Positions 47,808 to 56,468 of a stretch of DNA of 64,000 nucleotides are shown in pieces. Made by a program: the position numbers and the translations under genes. The number at the start of each line of letters is the position of its first letter. Within the stretch, counting starts at the first letter, position 1. The notes beneath the pieces were generated by a model, which saw nothing but the letters and a program-made list of their open reading frames with translations, was not told the DNA's origin and did not search any database. Source of the DNA: Gammaproteobacteria bacterium (GTDB lineage Bacteria; Pseudomonadota; Gammaproteobacteria; Tenderiales; Tenderiaceae). The DNA lies in NCBI GenBank assembly GCA_021731365.1, contig JAKFXL010000013.1, positions 36,549 through 100,548 on the forward strand, given 5' to 3'.

Positions 47808-48488
47808 ATGATGAGTGATATTAAAATTAATGATTGCTGGAACAAAATTGGCGTCTGGGCCAGCAGTCAGCAACGTACATGTCCTAAGCTTGAGGATGTT
47901 GTTCATTGTGCAAATTGTGAAATATTTTCAAATGCAGGGAAGACGCTTTTAGAAGGAGAGGCCCCAGATGGATATCTTGAAGAGTGGTCCATGCTTCTTT
48001 CTGTTAAGAAGGTCAGTAAAAATTATAATACAAGGTCTATTATTCTGTTCCGTCTTGGGGATGAGTGGTTGGGAATAAAGACAGGTCTGTTAGATGAAGT
48101 AGTCTCTATGAGGGCTGTGCACAGTATTCCACATCGTAAGAGCTCTATTCTAAATGGTCTTACAAATATCAGGGGGGAATTGCAGTTATGTATTTCTCTT
48201 GGAAAACTGATGAGCATAACGCGTGGTGAAATATCAGGAACAAATGTTGTTAAGGGGATTTATGAGCGAATGGTTGTGATGTCATTTAATGGAATGAAAT
48301 TTGTTTTTCCTGTCAGCGAGGTTCGCGGGGTGTACAGGTTCAGCGATAACGAAGTTCAAGATTCTCCTTCTACCTCTATGAATTGCTCGGTACATTATAT
48401 AAAGGGAATGTTGAATGTTGAGGGCAAGCATGTTGGCATTATTGACCATGAATTGCTTTTTCCCGCTTTAGGGCGAGTTGTTCTTTAG
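47808..48488 (+). CDS. wspD: CheW-like adaptor (WspD position)
   Basis: About 226 residues. Clustered ATGs at 47802, 47808 and 47811 are all possible; GGGA lies 6 nt before 47808. The N-terminal part has a cysteine cluster (TCPKLEDVVHCANCEIF, near 25-40) that also occurs in WspD-type proteins. The CheW domain follows (LFRLGDEWLGIKTGLLDEVVSM, LTNIRGELQLCISLGKLM, MLNVEGKHVGIIDHELLF). It is the second coupling protein of the operon. Confidence 0.88.
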   Translation: MMSDIKINDCWNKIGVWASSQQRTCPKLEDVVHCANCEIFSNAGKTLLEGEAPDGYLEEWSMLLSVKKVSKNYNTRSIILFRLGDEWLGIKTGLLDEVVSMRAVHSIPHRKSSILNGLTNIRGELQLCISLGKLMSITRGEISGTNVVKGIYERMVVMSFNGMKFVFPVSEVRGVYRFSDNEVQDSPSTSMNCSVHYIKGMLNVEGKHVGIIDHELLFPALGRVVL

Positions 48489-48508
48489 TGATATAAGGCG
48501 GTTGTGTT

Positions 48509-51295
48509 ATGGATGCATCCATGCTGAATATGTATAAAAACGAGGTGAGCCAGCACGCCTCCATTCTTAATGGCAGTATTCAGGGAATGAGAGGGGGTGG
48601 TGCGTCTTATGATGTGTATGATTCTGCGATTAAAGCAGCTCATTCGGTAAAAGGTGCTGCGCGTTTAACATCAGTGATGCCCGTTGCTAAAATATCCGGG
48701 GCAATGGAAGAGTGTTTTGTGGCTGCTCAGGATGGTTTTATCTCTTTTGAGAGCGGGGATATTTCAATGCTCTTAGATGCGCTCGACATGATTGAGGAGG
48801 TCACAAAAGTAGCTGATGACTGGAGCTCATGGGAGGAGAGGAGCCGCGCTGATTTTGACAGTATTGTTAATCTTCTTGGCGCTGTTCTATTGAGAAAAGA
48901 GCATTCAGAGGGGAAGGATGGTGAGGTCGATAGTGTCGATGTTGAATGTTTATCAGATATTGTAGTGTCCCCCCCGCGTGTTGAAAAAGCTACTATTAAC
49001 CCTGTTTTATCTATTCAAGACATGTCAATGGTTGAGCTTTTTCGTGTTGAGACAGATCAGCAATCGATTGTTTTAAGTGAAGGACTTCTTGAGCTTGAGC
49101 AGGATCCTGGCTCCCCAGAAAGACTTGAACCGTTGATGCGTGCCGCACATTCTATTAAGGGTGCAGCAAGATTGGTAGACATACAGTTTGTGGTGCAACT
49201 CTCTCATGTGATGGAGGATGTTTTTGTTGAAGCCCAGAAAGGTGCTTTAATATTGGAGGGCAGTCATATTGATGTGCTTTTGAATGGCGTTGATACGATT
49301 GTTGAAATTTCAAAATTTGAGGGTGATTTATCATTGTGGATGGAATCTTCACGGCCCCGTTTTGAGGCGTTGATTAATAATCTGAACGCTATTCTTACGG
49401 GTGCGAACTTGGTTCCGTTGCCAGGAAAAAATGTACCCACCGAAAAAATAGTGCCACCTGTTAAGTCTAAAGCTTCTTCGTCTGTCGGTAGTGCTGATTC
49501 TGTTGTGCCAGACAGTAATGGTGTCGTTGATAAACAATCACCTCAAAATAAAGAGCGGGTTCTGAGGGTGAGCGCTGAACAGCTGAATCGCCTGATGGGG
49601 TTGGCGGGCGAATCTCTGGTTGAATCCCGTTGGATATATCCTTATGCAGAATCATTGCTACGTTTAAAAAGGCAACAAACGGATCTTGTTTGTCTAGTTG
49701 ATAGTTTGCGTGAGCAGCTTGATAGTGGTAGTTCTAATGATGATATTCAGGCGCTGGTGCGCAGCGTTCAAAAGCAATCATCATATTGCCGAGAAGTCCT
49801 CGCTGATCGTCTTGCGGAACTTGAGTCTTATGACCGTCGCGCAACCAACCTCTCTTCTCGATTGCATCGTGAAGTTGTGAAAAGTCGTATGCGTCCATTT
49901 GGGGATGGTATTCACGGATTTCCACGTATGGTACGTGATATTGCGAGAGGGCTTGGAAAAGAGGTCCAGTTTGTTGTTGACGGCGCTAAAACCCTTGTGG
50001 ATCGTGATATTTTGGACAAAATTGAATCCCCTCTAAATCATTTGATTCGGAATGCGATTGATCATGGCATGGAGATGCCAGATGAGCGTCAGGCATCAGG
50101 AAAGCCTGTAAAAGGCACCATTCGCCTTCATGCATATCACCATGCGGGCATGTTATCACTGGTGGTGGAGGATGATGGTCGTGGCGTTGATCTGGAACGA
50201 TTACGTCGTAAGGTGATTGAAAAAAATTTGGTTGATGAAGAGATGGCAACTACATTGTCTGATTCTGAGTTGTTAGAGTTTTTATTTCTGCCCAGTTTTA
50301 GTACGCGCGAGCAAGTGAGTGAAATTTCCGGGCGTGGTGTTGGCCTGGATGTGGTTCACGATGTAGTTCAGGAGATGCGTGGCAATGTCAGGGCTACATC
50401 TGAATTTGGCCGGGGAACTAAATTCCACATGCAGTTACCATTGACGTTGTCAGTTATTCCGGCGTTGATTGTTGAGATATCTGGAGAGACGTATGCTTTT
50501 CCGTTAGCTAGAATTGACAGAATAGTGAGAATTGATCCCGATTCGATTGAAGAAGCTGAGGGAAATCAGTTTGTACGTATCGACAATATGAATGTTGGCC
50601 TGGTAAACGCAGCGCAAATTTTGGAACGTGATCCACGGCGTGATCATGAGAGCGGATTGTTGTCGGTAGTCGTACTGACTGAGCGTGCTAGCCATTATGG
50701 AATGGTAGTGGAAAAATTTTTGGGTGAACGTGAGCTTGTGGTTCAGGTGATGCCGTCTGCATTAGGAAAGGTCCAGGATATTAGTGCTGCGGCATTAATG
50801 GAGGATGGTTCGCCCGTCTTGATTGTAGATGTGGATGATCTGATTCGTTCGATCGAAAAAGTATTAAAAGTCGCTCGACTGAACAAAATCAGAGATGTGG
50901 TGCATGAGGTAGGTGCCGCCAAGCGGGTATTGGTTGTTGATGATTCCATTACAGTGCGTGAAGTTGAGCGTAAATTGTTAGAGTCTTCAGGCTATCTGGT
51001 AGATACAGCCGTTGACGGTGTGGATGGCCTTAATATGTTGCGTGGTGGAGGCTATGACTTATTGATTACAGATGTGGATATGCCGCGTATGAATGGAATT
51101 GATCTGGTGAAGACCATACGGCAGGATCCTTCATTGCGAAGTTTGCCAGTGATGATGGTCTCTTATAAAGATCGTGAAGAGGATCGTATACGGGGTCTGG
51201 ATGCGGGGGCGGACTACTATCTTACAAAAGGTAGTTTTCATGATGAGAGTTTGCGCCTTGCTGTGGTGGACTTGATTGGGAGTGCAGGTTCATGA
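48509..51295 (+). CDS. wspE: Hybrid CheA-type histidine kinase with two HPt domains and receiver (WspE)
   Basis: 928 residues. There are two HPt domains with phosphorylatable His: AAHSVKGAARL (H45) and AAHSIKGAARL (H214). A helical dimerisation region (about 350-440) precedes the ATPase with N box HLIRNAIDHGM near 510 and G boxes EDDGRGVD and GRGVGLDVV. A CheW-like domain follows (about 640-770), then a C-terminal receiver with VVDDSITVRE and phospho-site D855 in LLITDVDMPRMNG. It should phosphorylate the REC-GGDEF output protein and CheB. The duplicated HPt is unusual compared with single-HPt WspE of Pseudomonas. The stop overlaps the next start (ATGA). Confidence 0.94.
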   Translation: MDASMLNMYKNEVSQHASILNGSIQGMRGGGASYDVYDSAIKAAHSVKGAARLTSVMPVAKISGAMEECFVAAQDGFISFESGDISMLLDALDMIEEVTKVADDWSSWEERSRADFDSIVNLLGAVLLRKEHSEGKDGEVDSVDVECLSDIVVSPPRVEKATINPVLSIQDMSMVELFRVETDQQSIVLSEGLLELEQDPGSPERLEPLMRAAHSIKGAARLVDIQFVVQLSHVMEDVFVEAQKGALILEGSHIDVLLNGVDTIVEISKFEGDLSLWMESSRPRFEALINNLNAILTGANLVPLPGKNVPTEKIVPPVKSKASSSVGSADSVVPDSNGVVDKQSPQNKERVLRVSAEQLNRLMGLAGESLVESRWIYPYAESLLRLKRQQTDLVCLVDSLREQLDSGSSNDDIQALVRSVQKQSSYCREVLADRLAELESYDRRATNLSSRLHREVVKSRMRPFGDGIHGFPRMVRDIARGLGKEVQFVVDGAKTLVDRDILDKIESPLNHLIRNAIDHGMEMPDERQASGKPVKGTIRLHAYHHAGMLSLVVEDDGRGVDLERLRRKVIEKNLVDEEMATTLSDSELLEFLFLPSFSTREQVSEISGRGVGLDVVHDVVQEMRGNVRATSEFGRGTKFHMQLPLTLSVIPALIVEISGETYAFPLARIDRIVRIDPDSIEEAEGNQFVRIDNMNVGLVNAAQILERDPRRDHESGLLSVVVLTERASHYGMVVEKFLGERELVVQVMPSALGKVQDISAAALMEDGSPVLIVDVDDLIRSIEKVLKVARLNKIRDVVHEVGAAKRVLVVDDSITVREVERKLLESSGYLVDTAVDGVDGLNMLRGGGYDLLITDVDMPRMNGIDLVKTIRQDPSLRSLPVMMVSYKDREEDRIRGLDAGADYYLTKGSFHDESLRLAVVDLIGSAGS

Positions 51296-52332
51296 GAGTT
51301 GCCATAGTAGATGACTCAACGATGGCTGTTGAGAGTTTGCGACGTGTACTTGCATCGTCACCAAACTATCAGTTGGCATGGGTTGCCCGTGATGGTGCCG
51401 AGGCGGTCTGGCGCTGCACCCTGGATACGCCGGATCTGATTTTAATGGATCTGGTGATGCCAGTGATGGATGGTGTTGAAGCTACCCGTAAAATTATGGC
51501 TTCAACGCCATGTGCCATTTTAATTGTGACATCGACGGTGTCAGGGAATGCCTCAAAGGTATTCCAGGCGATGGGGTGTGGTGCGTTGGACGCGGTTAAC
51601 ACACCTATTTTAGGTTCGGCCGGCGATGCTCCTGGGAAGGCAGAGTTACTTGCAAAGATTGCCATGATTGGAAAGCTTGTCTGCCATAAGCGGGATGATG
51701 TTGCGGCTCCACGTGGTAACAAAGGGCTGGATAACTCTTTGAAGTCCAATAATACTGCTTTGGTCGCAATTGGTGCATCTTCTGGTGGGCCACATGCATT
51801 GGCGCAGGTGCTGTCAGCGCTTCCGGCAGATTTTTCATCTCCAGTGGTGATTGTTCAACATGTGGATGAGCATTTTTCGAGTGAATTGGCGCAGTGGCTG
51901 GATAAGCAGTGTGCCTTGAATGTACGGTTGGCACGAAGTGAAGATACATTAATGCCAGGGCAAGTGCTGATTGCAGGAACAAATGATCATCTTATTATTC
52001 GTCCTGACAACCATCTGGACTACACGCCGTTTCCTAAAGAGATGCCATACCGCCCATCGGTAGATATGTTTTTTAACAGTGTTGCCGATAACTGGAGAGG
52101 GAATGCTGTAGCAGTTTTGCTAACTGGAATGGGACGTGACGGCGCAGAAGGGTTGCTGCATTTAAGGCAGAGGGGGGTGCATACAATTGCTCAAAATGAG
52201 GCGACTTGTGCTGTTTATGGAATGCCTAGGGCTGCTGTTAAATTAAATGCTGCAGTTGATGTTTTACCGTTGGGTGATATTGGTACAGCATTGGCAAAGC
52301 TATTGCCTGCTCGATATAAAGGTAAAGGATAA
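51292..52332 (+). CDS. wspF: CheB-type receptor methylesterase (WspF)
   Basis: 346 residues. The receiver domain (1-125) has VAIVDDSTMAVESL and DLILMDLVMPVMDG. The methylesterase domain (about 155-340) has the catalytic Ser in GASSGGPHAL, His in VIVQHVDEHF and Asp in LTGMGRDGAEGL. It demethylates receptor glutamates. In Pseudomonas, loss of WspF locks the pathway on and gives wrinkly colonies, so the gene is the expected negative arm. It overlaps the kinase gene by 4 nt. Confidence 0.95.
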   Translation: MRVAIVDDSTMAVESLRRVLASSPNYQLAWVARDGAEAVWRCTLDTPDLILMDLVMPVMDGVEATRKIMASTPCAILIVTSTVSGNASKVFQAMGCGALDAVNTPILGSAGDAPGKAELLAKIAMIGKLVCHKRDDVAAPRGNKGLDNSLKSNNTALVAIGASSGGPHALAQVLSALPADFSSPVVIVQHVDEHFSSELAQWLDKQCALNVRLARSEDTLMPGQVLIAGTNDHLIIRPDNHLDYTPFPKEMPYRPSVDMFFNSVADNWRGNAVAVLLTGMGRDGAEGLLHLRQRGVHTIAQNEATCAVYGMPRAAVKLNAAVDVLPLGDIGTALAKLLPARYKGKG

Positions 52333-52340
52333 CCGCTGTT

Positions 52341-53375
52341 ATGGCTGATACTGGGAGTACGGCACAGGATAAGTGTGACCCTGATGTGTTGAATGCTGCA
52401 ACGGATGGGGTGCGCTGCAGGGTTATGCTGGTTGATGATCAGGCTATCGTGGCTGAGGCGTTACGGCGAATGTTGGCAGGTGAGGAGGATATTGAGTATC
52501 ACTATTGTAGTGATCCGACTCAGGCGATCAGTGAGGCAATTATTTTTAAACCGACGGTGATACTTCAAGATTTGGTTATGCCTGATGTTGATGGCCTTAT
52601 GTTGTTGAAATTTTTCCGCGCTAATCCACAGGTTAATTCAGTACCCATTGTTGTTCTTTCAACGAAGGAAGATCCTAAAACAAAAAGCGAGGCTTTTGAA
52701 TTTGGTGCCACTGATTATTTGGTGAAGTTTCCTGATCGGATAGAGGTTGTTGCGCGTATTCGAGCCCACTCACGCAGTTTTATGGCGCAGCAGCAGCGCG
52801 ATGAGGCTTATCGTGCGTTGAGTGAGCTGCAGAAAGAGCTGGAGTCTAAAAATAGTGAGCTGGAGCGTCTTTCATCTCTGGATGGGTTGACGGGAATTGC
52901 TAATCGTCGTGTATTTGATGAATTTATTAAAAAAGAGTGGTTGCGTGCGGCACGTGATGGTCGTTCGGTCTCACTGATCATGATTGATATTGATCATTTC
53001 AAGAAATTTAATGATGGTTATGGACATCAGGGGGGGGACGACTGTCTGCGAAGAGTAGCCCAGGTATTGGCGACTACTGTCAAACGTCCCAGCGATCTGG
53101 TAGCGCGTTATGGTGGTGAGGAGTTTGGAGTTGTGATGCCAGATACTGATCATGTAGGTGCGGCTAATATTGCCGAGGCGTTGCTTTCAGCGGTTGACAG
53201 TATGAACATTGCTCATGAGTTCTCAACGACCAATGATCACGTGACGATTAGCCTCGGTGTGGCGACAATGCCGCCAAATGGTATAACAGCACCTGAGGAA
53301 CTGATTTCTAAAGCGGATGAAGCACTTTATTTTGCCAAGGAGTCGGGTCGTAATCGATTTCATGTGGCTGAATAA
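52341..53375 (+). CDS. wspR: Response-regulator diguanylate cyclase (WspR)
   Basis: 344 residues. The receiver domain (about 30-145) has MLVDDQAIVAEAL and the phospho-site in LQDLVMPDVDGL. A helical stalk follows (about 150-185, LSELQKELESKNSELERLSSLDGLTGIANR), then the GGDEF domain with active-site GGEEF (ARYGGEEFGVV) and, five residues before it, the product-inhibition I-site RPSD. It makes cyclic-di-GMP when phosphorylated and is the output of the operon. An eight-G run lies inside the gene at 53030-53037. Confidence 0.96.
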   Translation: MADTGSTAQDKCDPDVLNAATDGVRCRVMLVDDQAIVAEALRRMLAGEEDIEYHYCSDPTQAISEAIIFKPTVILQDLVMPDVDGLMLLKFFRANPQVNSVPIVVLSTKEDPKTKSEAFEFGATDYLVKFPDRIEVVARIRAHSRSFMAQQQRDEAYRALSELQKELESKNSELERLSSLDGLTGIANRRVFDEFIKKEWLRAARDGRSVSLIMIDIDHFKKFNDGYGHQGGDDCLRRVAQVLATTVKRPSDLVARYGGEEFGVVMPDTDHVGAANIAEALLSAVDSMNIAHEFSTTNDHVTISLGVATMPPNGITAPEELISKADEALYFAKESGRNRFHVAE

Positions 53376-53387
53376 GTAGAGTGACTA

Positions 53388-54665
53388 TTACTCTTGTTGT
53401 GGTTGGGATCTGAGGGCAGGGTGGATGCGGATGGTTTTGATGGTGTTGCTTGTTGTCTGCACTATATCAATAGGATAGCCTGCTAATTTGACGCTGGTGC
53501 CGGTTTCCGGGATCGATTCCAGATACTCTATGATTAGTCCATTAATTGTTTTGGGACCGTCAGTAGGTAGCTCCCAGCCCATGGTGCGGTTGATTTCCCT
53601 GATATAGGCGCCGCCATCAATCAGATAGGTACCATCCTCCTGTGGATGAATATCTTTCATGTTGGCCGCCATGTCGGTAGTGAACTCGCCGACAATCTCT
53701 TCAAGAATATCTTCCAGTGTCACAAGACCCTGAATATCACCGTACTCGTTAACCACAAAGGCAATGCGGCGTTTCTGACACTGGAAGTTGAGTAGCTGAG
53801 TATTCAGTGGCGTGCCTGCAGGAACGAAATAGGGCTCGCGGGTAATTCCTTGTAACAGCTCTTTTGTAAACTTTCCATCAGGCAGGATACGGAGGGCATT
53901 GCGGGCGTGAACGAATCCAACAACATTGTCGATATTGTCGCGATAGATAGGCAGGCGGGTGTGTTGGCTGCGGGTAAGCTGTTCCAGAATAGTCTGGCTA
54001 TCCTCTTCCATATCTAGCCCGATAATTTCATTACGGGGGATCATAATATCTTCAACGGTTACCTTTTCCAGATCAAGGATGCTTAACAGCATTGTTTGAT
54101 GGCGACGGGGAATCAACGCCCCCGCTTCATTGACAACCGTACGCAGCTCTTCGCTGCTTAGATGCTGCATTGCACCATCCTTTGGGGAGACACCGATCAT
54201 TTTTAATACTGCGTTGGCAATAGTATTAACGAACCAGACGAGTGGATAACTGATTGTCAGGAGTGGTTCCAGGATATAGGCGGCTGGAAAGGCGATACGT
54301 TCTGGATGAAGCACGGCCAGGGTTTTGGGGCCCACTTCAGCAAAAATCAGGATGACGAAAGTTAAAATGCCTGTGGCAATTGCGATGCCAGATTCTCCCC
54401 ATAGCTGTAGCGCAATCAGTGTGGCGATGGATGAGGCAAGAATGTTGACAAAATTATTGCCTATTAAAATCAACCCTATCAGCCTGTCGGGACGGTTGAG
54501 TAGGCGCTGAGCGCGAATAGCACCTGGGTGTTTGGCGGTGACAAGGTGACGCAGGCGGTAACGGTTGAGGCTCATCATGGCTGTCTCTGAGGCCGAGAAG
54601 CAGGCAGAGAGAATGATGCAAACGGCTAAAACCGTACCAAGAGTGGTGAGGGATATTTCGTCCAT
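53388..54665 (-). CDS. yfjD: DUF21/CBS/CorC-HlyC family membrane protein
   Basis: 425 residues. The DUF21 membrane domain (about 1-185) begins ILSACFSASETAMMSLNRYRL. Two CBS domains follow (about 205-330, VEDIMIPRNEIIGLD and VVNEYGDIQGLVTLEDILEEIVGEF), then a CorC_HlyC FAD-like domain (about 345-420). The family is linked to Mg2+/Co2+ transport or resistance. Next to ypjD and divergent from ffh, it matches the yfjD locus of E. coli. Confidence 0.93.
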   Translation of the reverse strand: MDEISLTTLGTVLAVCIILSACFSASETAMMSLNRYRLRHLVTAKHPGAIRAQRLLNRPDRLIGLILIGNNFVNILASSIATLIALQLWGESGIAIATGILTFVILIFAEVGPKTLAVLHPERIAFPAAYILEPLLTISYPLVWFVNTIANAVLKMIGVSPKDGAMQHLSSEELRTVVNEAGALIPRRHQTMLLSILDLEKVTVEDIMIPRNEIIGLDMEEDSQTILEQLTRSQHTRLPIYRDNIDNVVGFVHARNALRILPDGKFTKELLQGITREPYFVPAGTPLNTQLLNFQCQKRRIAFVVNEYGDIQGLVTLEDILEEIVGEFTTDMAANMKDIHPQEDGTYLIDGGAYIREINRTMGWELPTDGPKTINGLIIEYLESIPETGTSVKLAGYPIDIVQTTSNTIKTIRIHPALRSQPQQE

Positions 54666-54692
54666 AATGGTGCTAGATGCCTGCGGAGTTGT

Positions 54693-55502
54693 TTATGTGG
54701 AGTGACCAATGATGATTTCAAGGACTACTTTGCTGCCAAGGTAGCCTAATGCCATAACCGCAAAACCACTTAAGGTCCAGCGGATTGCGGTGCGCCCACG
54801 CCAACCAAATTTCCAACGTCCCCACAGCAATATGCCAAAGACCATCCAGGCGATGACGGTGAGCACGGTTTTGTGTACCAGATGTTGCGCGAGCATATTC
54901 TCCAGAAAGATGAAACCTGTCAGGAGCGAGAGGCTTTGTAATGTAAAGCCCAGCGCAATCATCTGGAAGAGCATTGTCTCCATGCTCTGCAAGGGGGGGA
55001 GTGCACGAATGAAACCACCAGGCCGTTTATTACGCAAATGACGATCTTGTATGGTGAGCAGTATCGCTTGGACAGCAGCAATGCTGAGCAGGCTGTAGGC
55101 GGCTACTGATATGATGATGTGGATTTCGAGAGGGGTGTTGACCACCTCCGTGATATGCCCAGCCCCCAAACTGCTTTTTAAGCCGATTGCCAATGCTGTG
55201 CTGGGGAAGACAAAAATCCCCAGGTTTTCCACCGCCCCCTTGATGGCGAGCAACATCAGAATTAAGCTTATTAGCCATGTCAGCAGTGATATGGTGTTGA
55301 ATATGGAGAGATCCAACCCATCTGCAGTGAATAGGTATTGTGACAGCATCCAGGCGTGCAGGGATGCTGCAACAGCTGCTGGTGCGAGTGCCTTCCATTT
55401 GCTGGCAATGGTTGTGTCGCGATTACGCAACCTGAGTACAAGCAGTACTGTTGTGATCAGATAGAGGGCGATTGTAAAGAGGCCGATAACTACGGTGTGC
55501 AT
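54693..55502 (-). CDS. ypjD: CcsA-like inner-membrane protein YpjD
   Basis: 269 residues with about eight hydrophobic segments. The central part resembles the cytochrome-c assembly CcsA/CcmC superfamily: EVVNTPLEIHIIISVAAYSLLSIAAVQAILL near 125-155 and HKTVLTVIAWMVFGILLWGRWKFGWRG near 205-235. YpjD has no proven haem role. It is upstream of yfjD on the same strand and divergent to ffh, a widely conserved arrangement. Confidence 0.9.
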   Translation of the reverse strand: MHTVVIGLFTIALYLITTVLLVLRLRNRDTTIASKWKALAPAAVAASLHAWMLSQYLFTADGLDLSIFNTISLLTWLISLILMLLAIKGAVENLGIFVFPSTALAIGLKSSLGAGHITEVVNTPLEIHIIISVAAYSLLSIAAVQAILLTIQDRHLRNKRPGGFIRALPPLQSMETMLFQMIALGFTLQSLSLLTGFIFLENMLAQHLVHKTVLTVIAWMVFGILLWGRWKFGWRGRTAIRWTLSGFAVMALGYLGSKVVLEIIIGHST

Positions 55503-55662
55503 TATTTGTGCTTGGCTTTAAAAAGGGTAATGATGGCATAGATGGCGTTTAGGTTGAAGAGGAATATGGAGTTGCTGATGAATCATCTTAAAAATGGTGA
55601 TAGCAACGCATAGTGTGGAACTGTCTAAAGAAAACCAGGATTGGTACGACAACCTCCATAAT

Positions 55663-56430
55663 ATGAAAATACGGATATTAGGCTGTAGTGGGGGAATCGG
55701 TAGAGGATTAAGGACAACCTCTTTGCTGGTGGATGATGACGTATTAATAGATGCAGGCAGTGGTTTGGGTGATCTAACCCTGGACGAAATGGCCAAAATC
55801 CGCCACGTTTTTTTGACACATACCCATCTTGATCACATAGCATTTTTACCGCTCCTGGTGGATAGTATCTTTGATCGTATCACCGAGCCGATTGTTGTTC
55901 ATGGCCAGCCTGAGACCATTAAAGGGCTGAAAGAGCATCTGTTTAATTGGGTTATTTGGCCCGATTTTGCCAGGTTGCCGCTCGAAGAGCGCCCCGTGAT
56001 GCGTTATCAAATAGAGCCTGTGGGCTCAACCTGCAATCTGGCAGGCCGTCGTTTTGAGCTGATCCCCGTTAACCATATCGTGCCCACTGTGGGTTATCGG
56101 GTAGAATCCCCAGAGGGCAAATCCTTTGCTTTTTCTGGTGATACCACGACTAACGATACCTTTTGGGCCGCCTTGAACGCCCATGATCATCTGGACCTGC
56201 TGTTTCTTGAGGTGGCTTTCAGTAACGATGACGAGGCGTTGAGCCGCACCGCCAGGCATTACTGCTCCAACTCCATGGCTGCGGATATCGCCAAGCTAAA
56301 ACATCAGCCTCAAGTCTACCTGACGCACCACAAACCCAGTGAAGGCAAACAGATCTACCGGGAGGTCAAGGGTCTGATCAAAGATCGCTGTATTAAACAA
56401 CTGAAGAATAATCTCACCTTCACGCTATAA
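55663..56430 (+). CDS. Metallo-beta-lactamase-fold protein, possible cyclic-nucleotide phosphodiesterase
   Basis: 255 residues from the ATG at 55663 (MKIRILGCSGGIG), the usual start of this subfamily; an ATG 23 codons upstream is also open but no ribosome-binding site decides. The metal site is HTHLDHIAFLP near 60, with further ligands in NHIVPTVGY and SGDTTTND. The pattern GCSGG...R.TTSLLVDDDVLIDAG resembles class II 3',5'-cyclic-nucleotide phosphodiesterases and relatives. The substrate is unproven. It lies between the divergent ypjD and ffh. Confidence 0.82.
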   Translation: MKIRILGCSGGIGRGLRTTSLLVDDDVLIDAGSGLGDLTLDEMAKIRHVFLTHTHLDHIAFLPLLVDSIFDRITEPIVVHGQPETIKGLKEHLFNWVIWPDFARLPLEERPVMRYQIEPVGSTCNLAGRRFELIPVNHIVPTVGYRVESPEGKSFAFSGDTTTNDTFWAALNAHDHLDLLFLEVAFSNDDEALSRTARHYCSNSMAADIAKLKHQPQVYLTHHKPSEGKQIYREVKGLIKDRCIKQLKNNLTFTL

Positions 56431-56468
56431 TACCCCCCCTTCGAGCCATTAATCGTTAGGTCAGCCCC

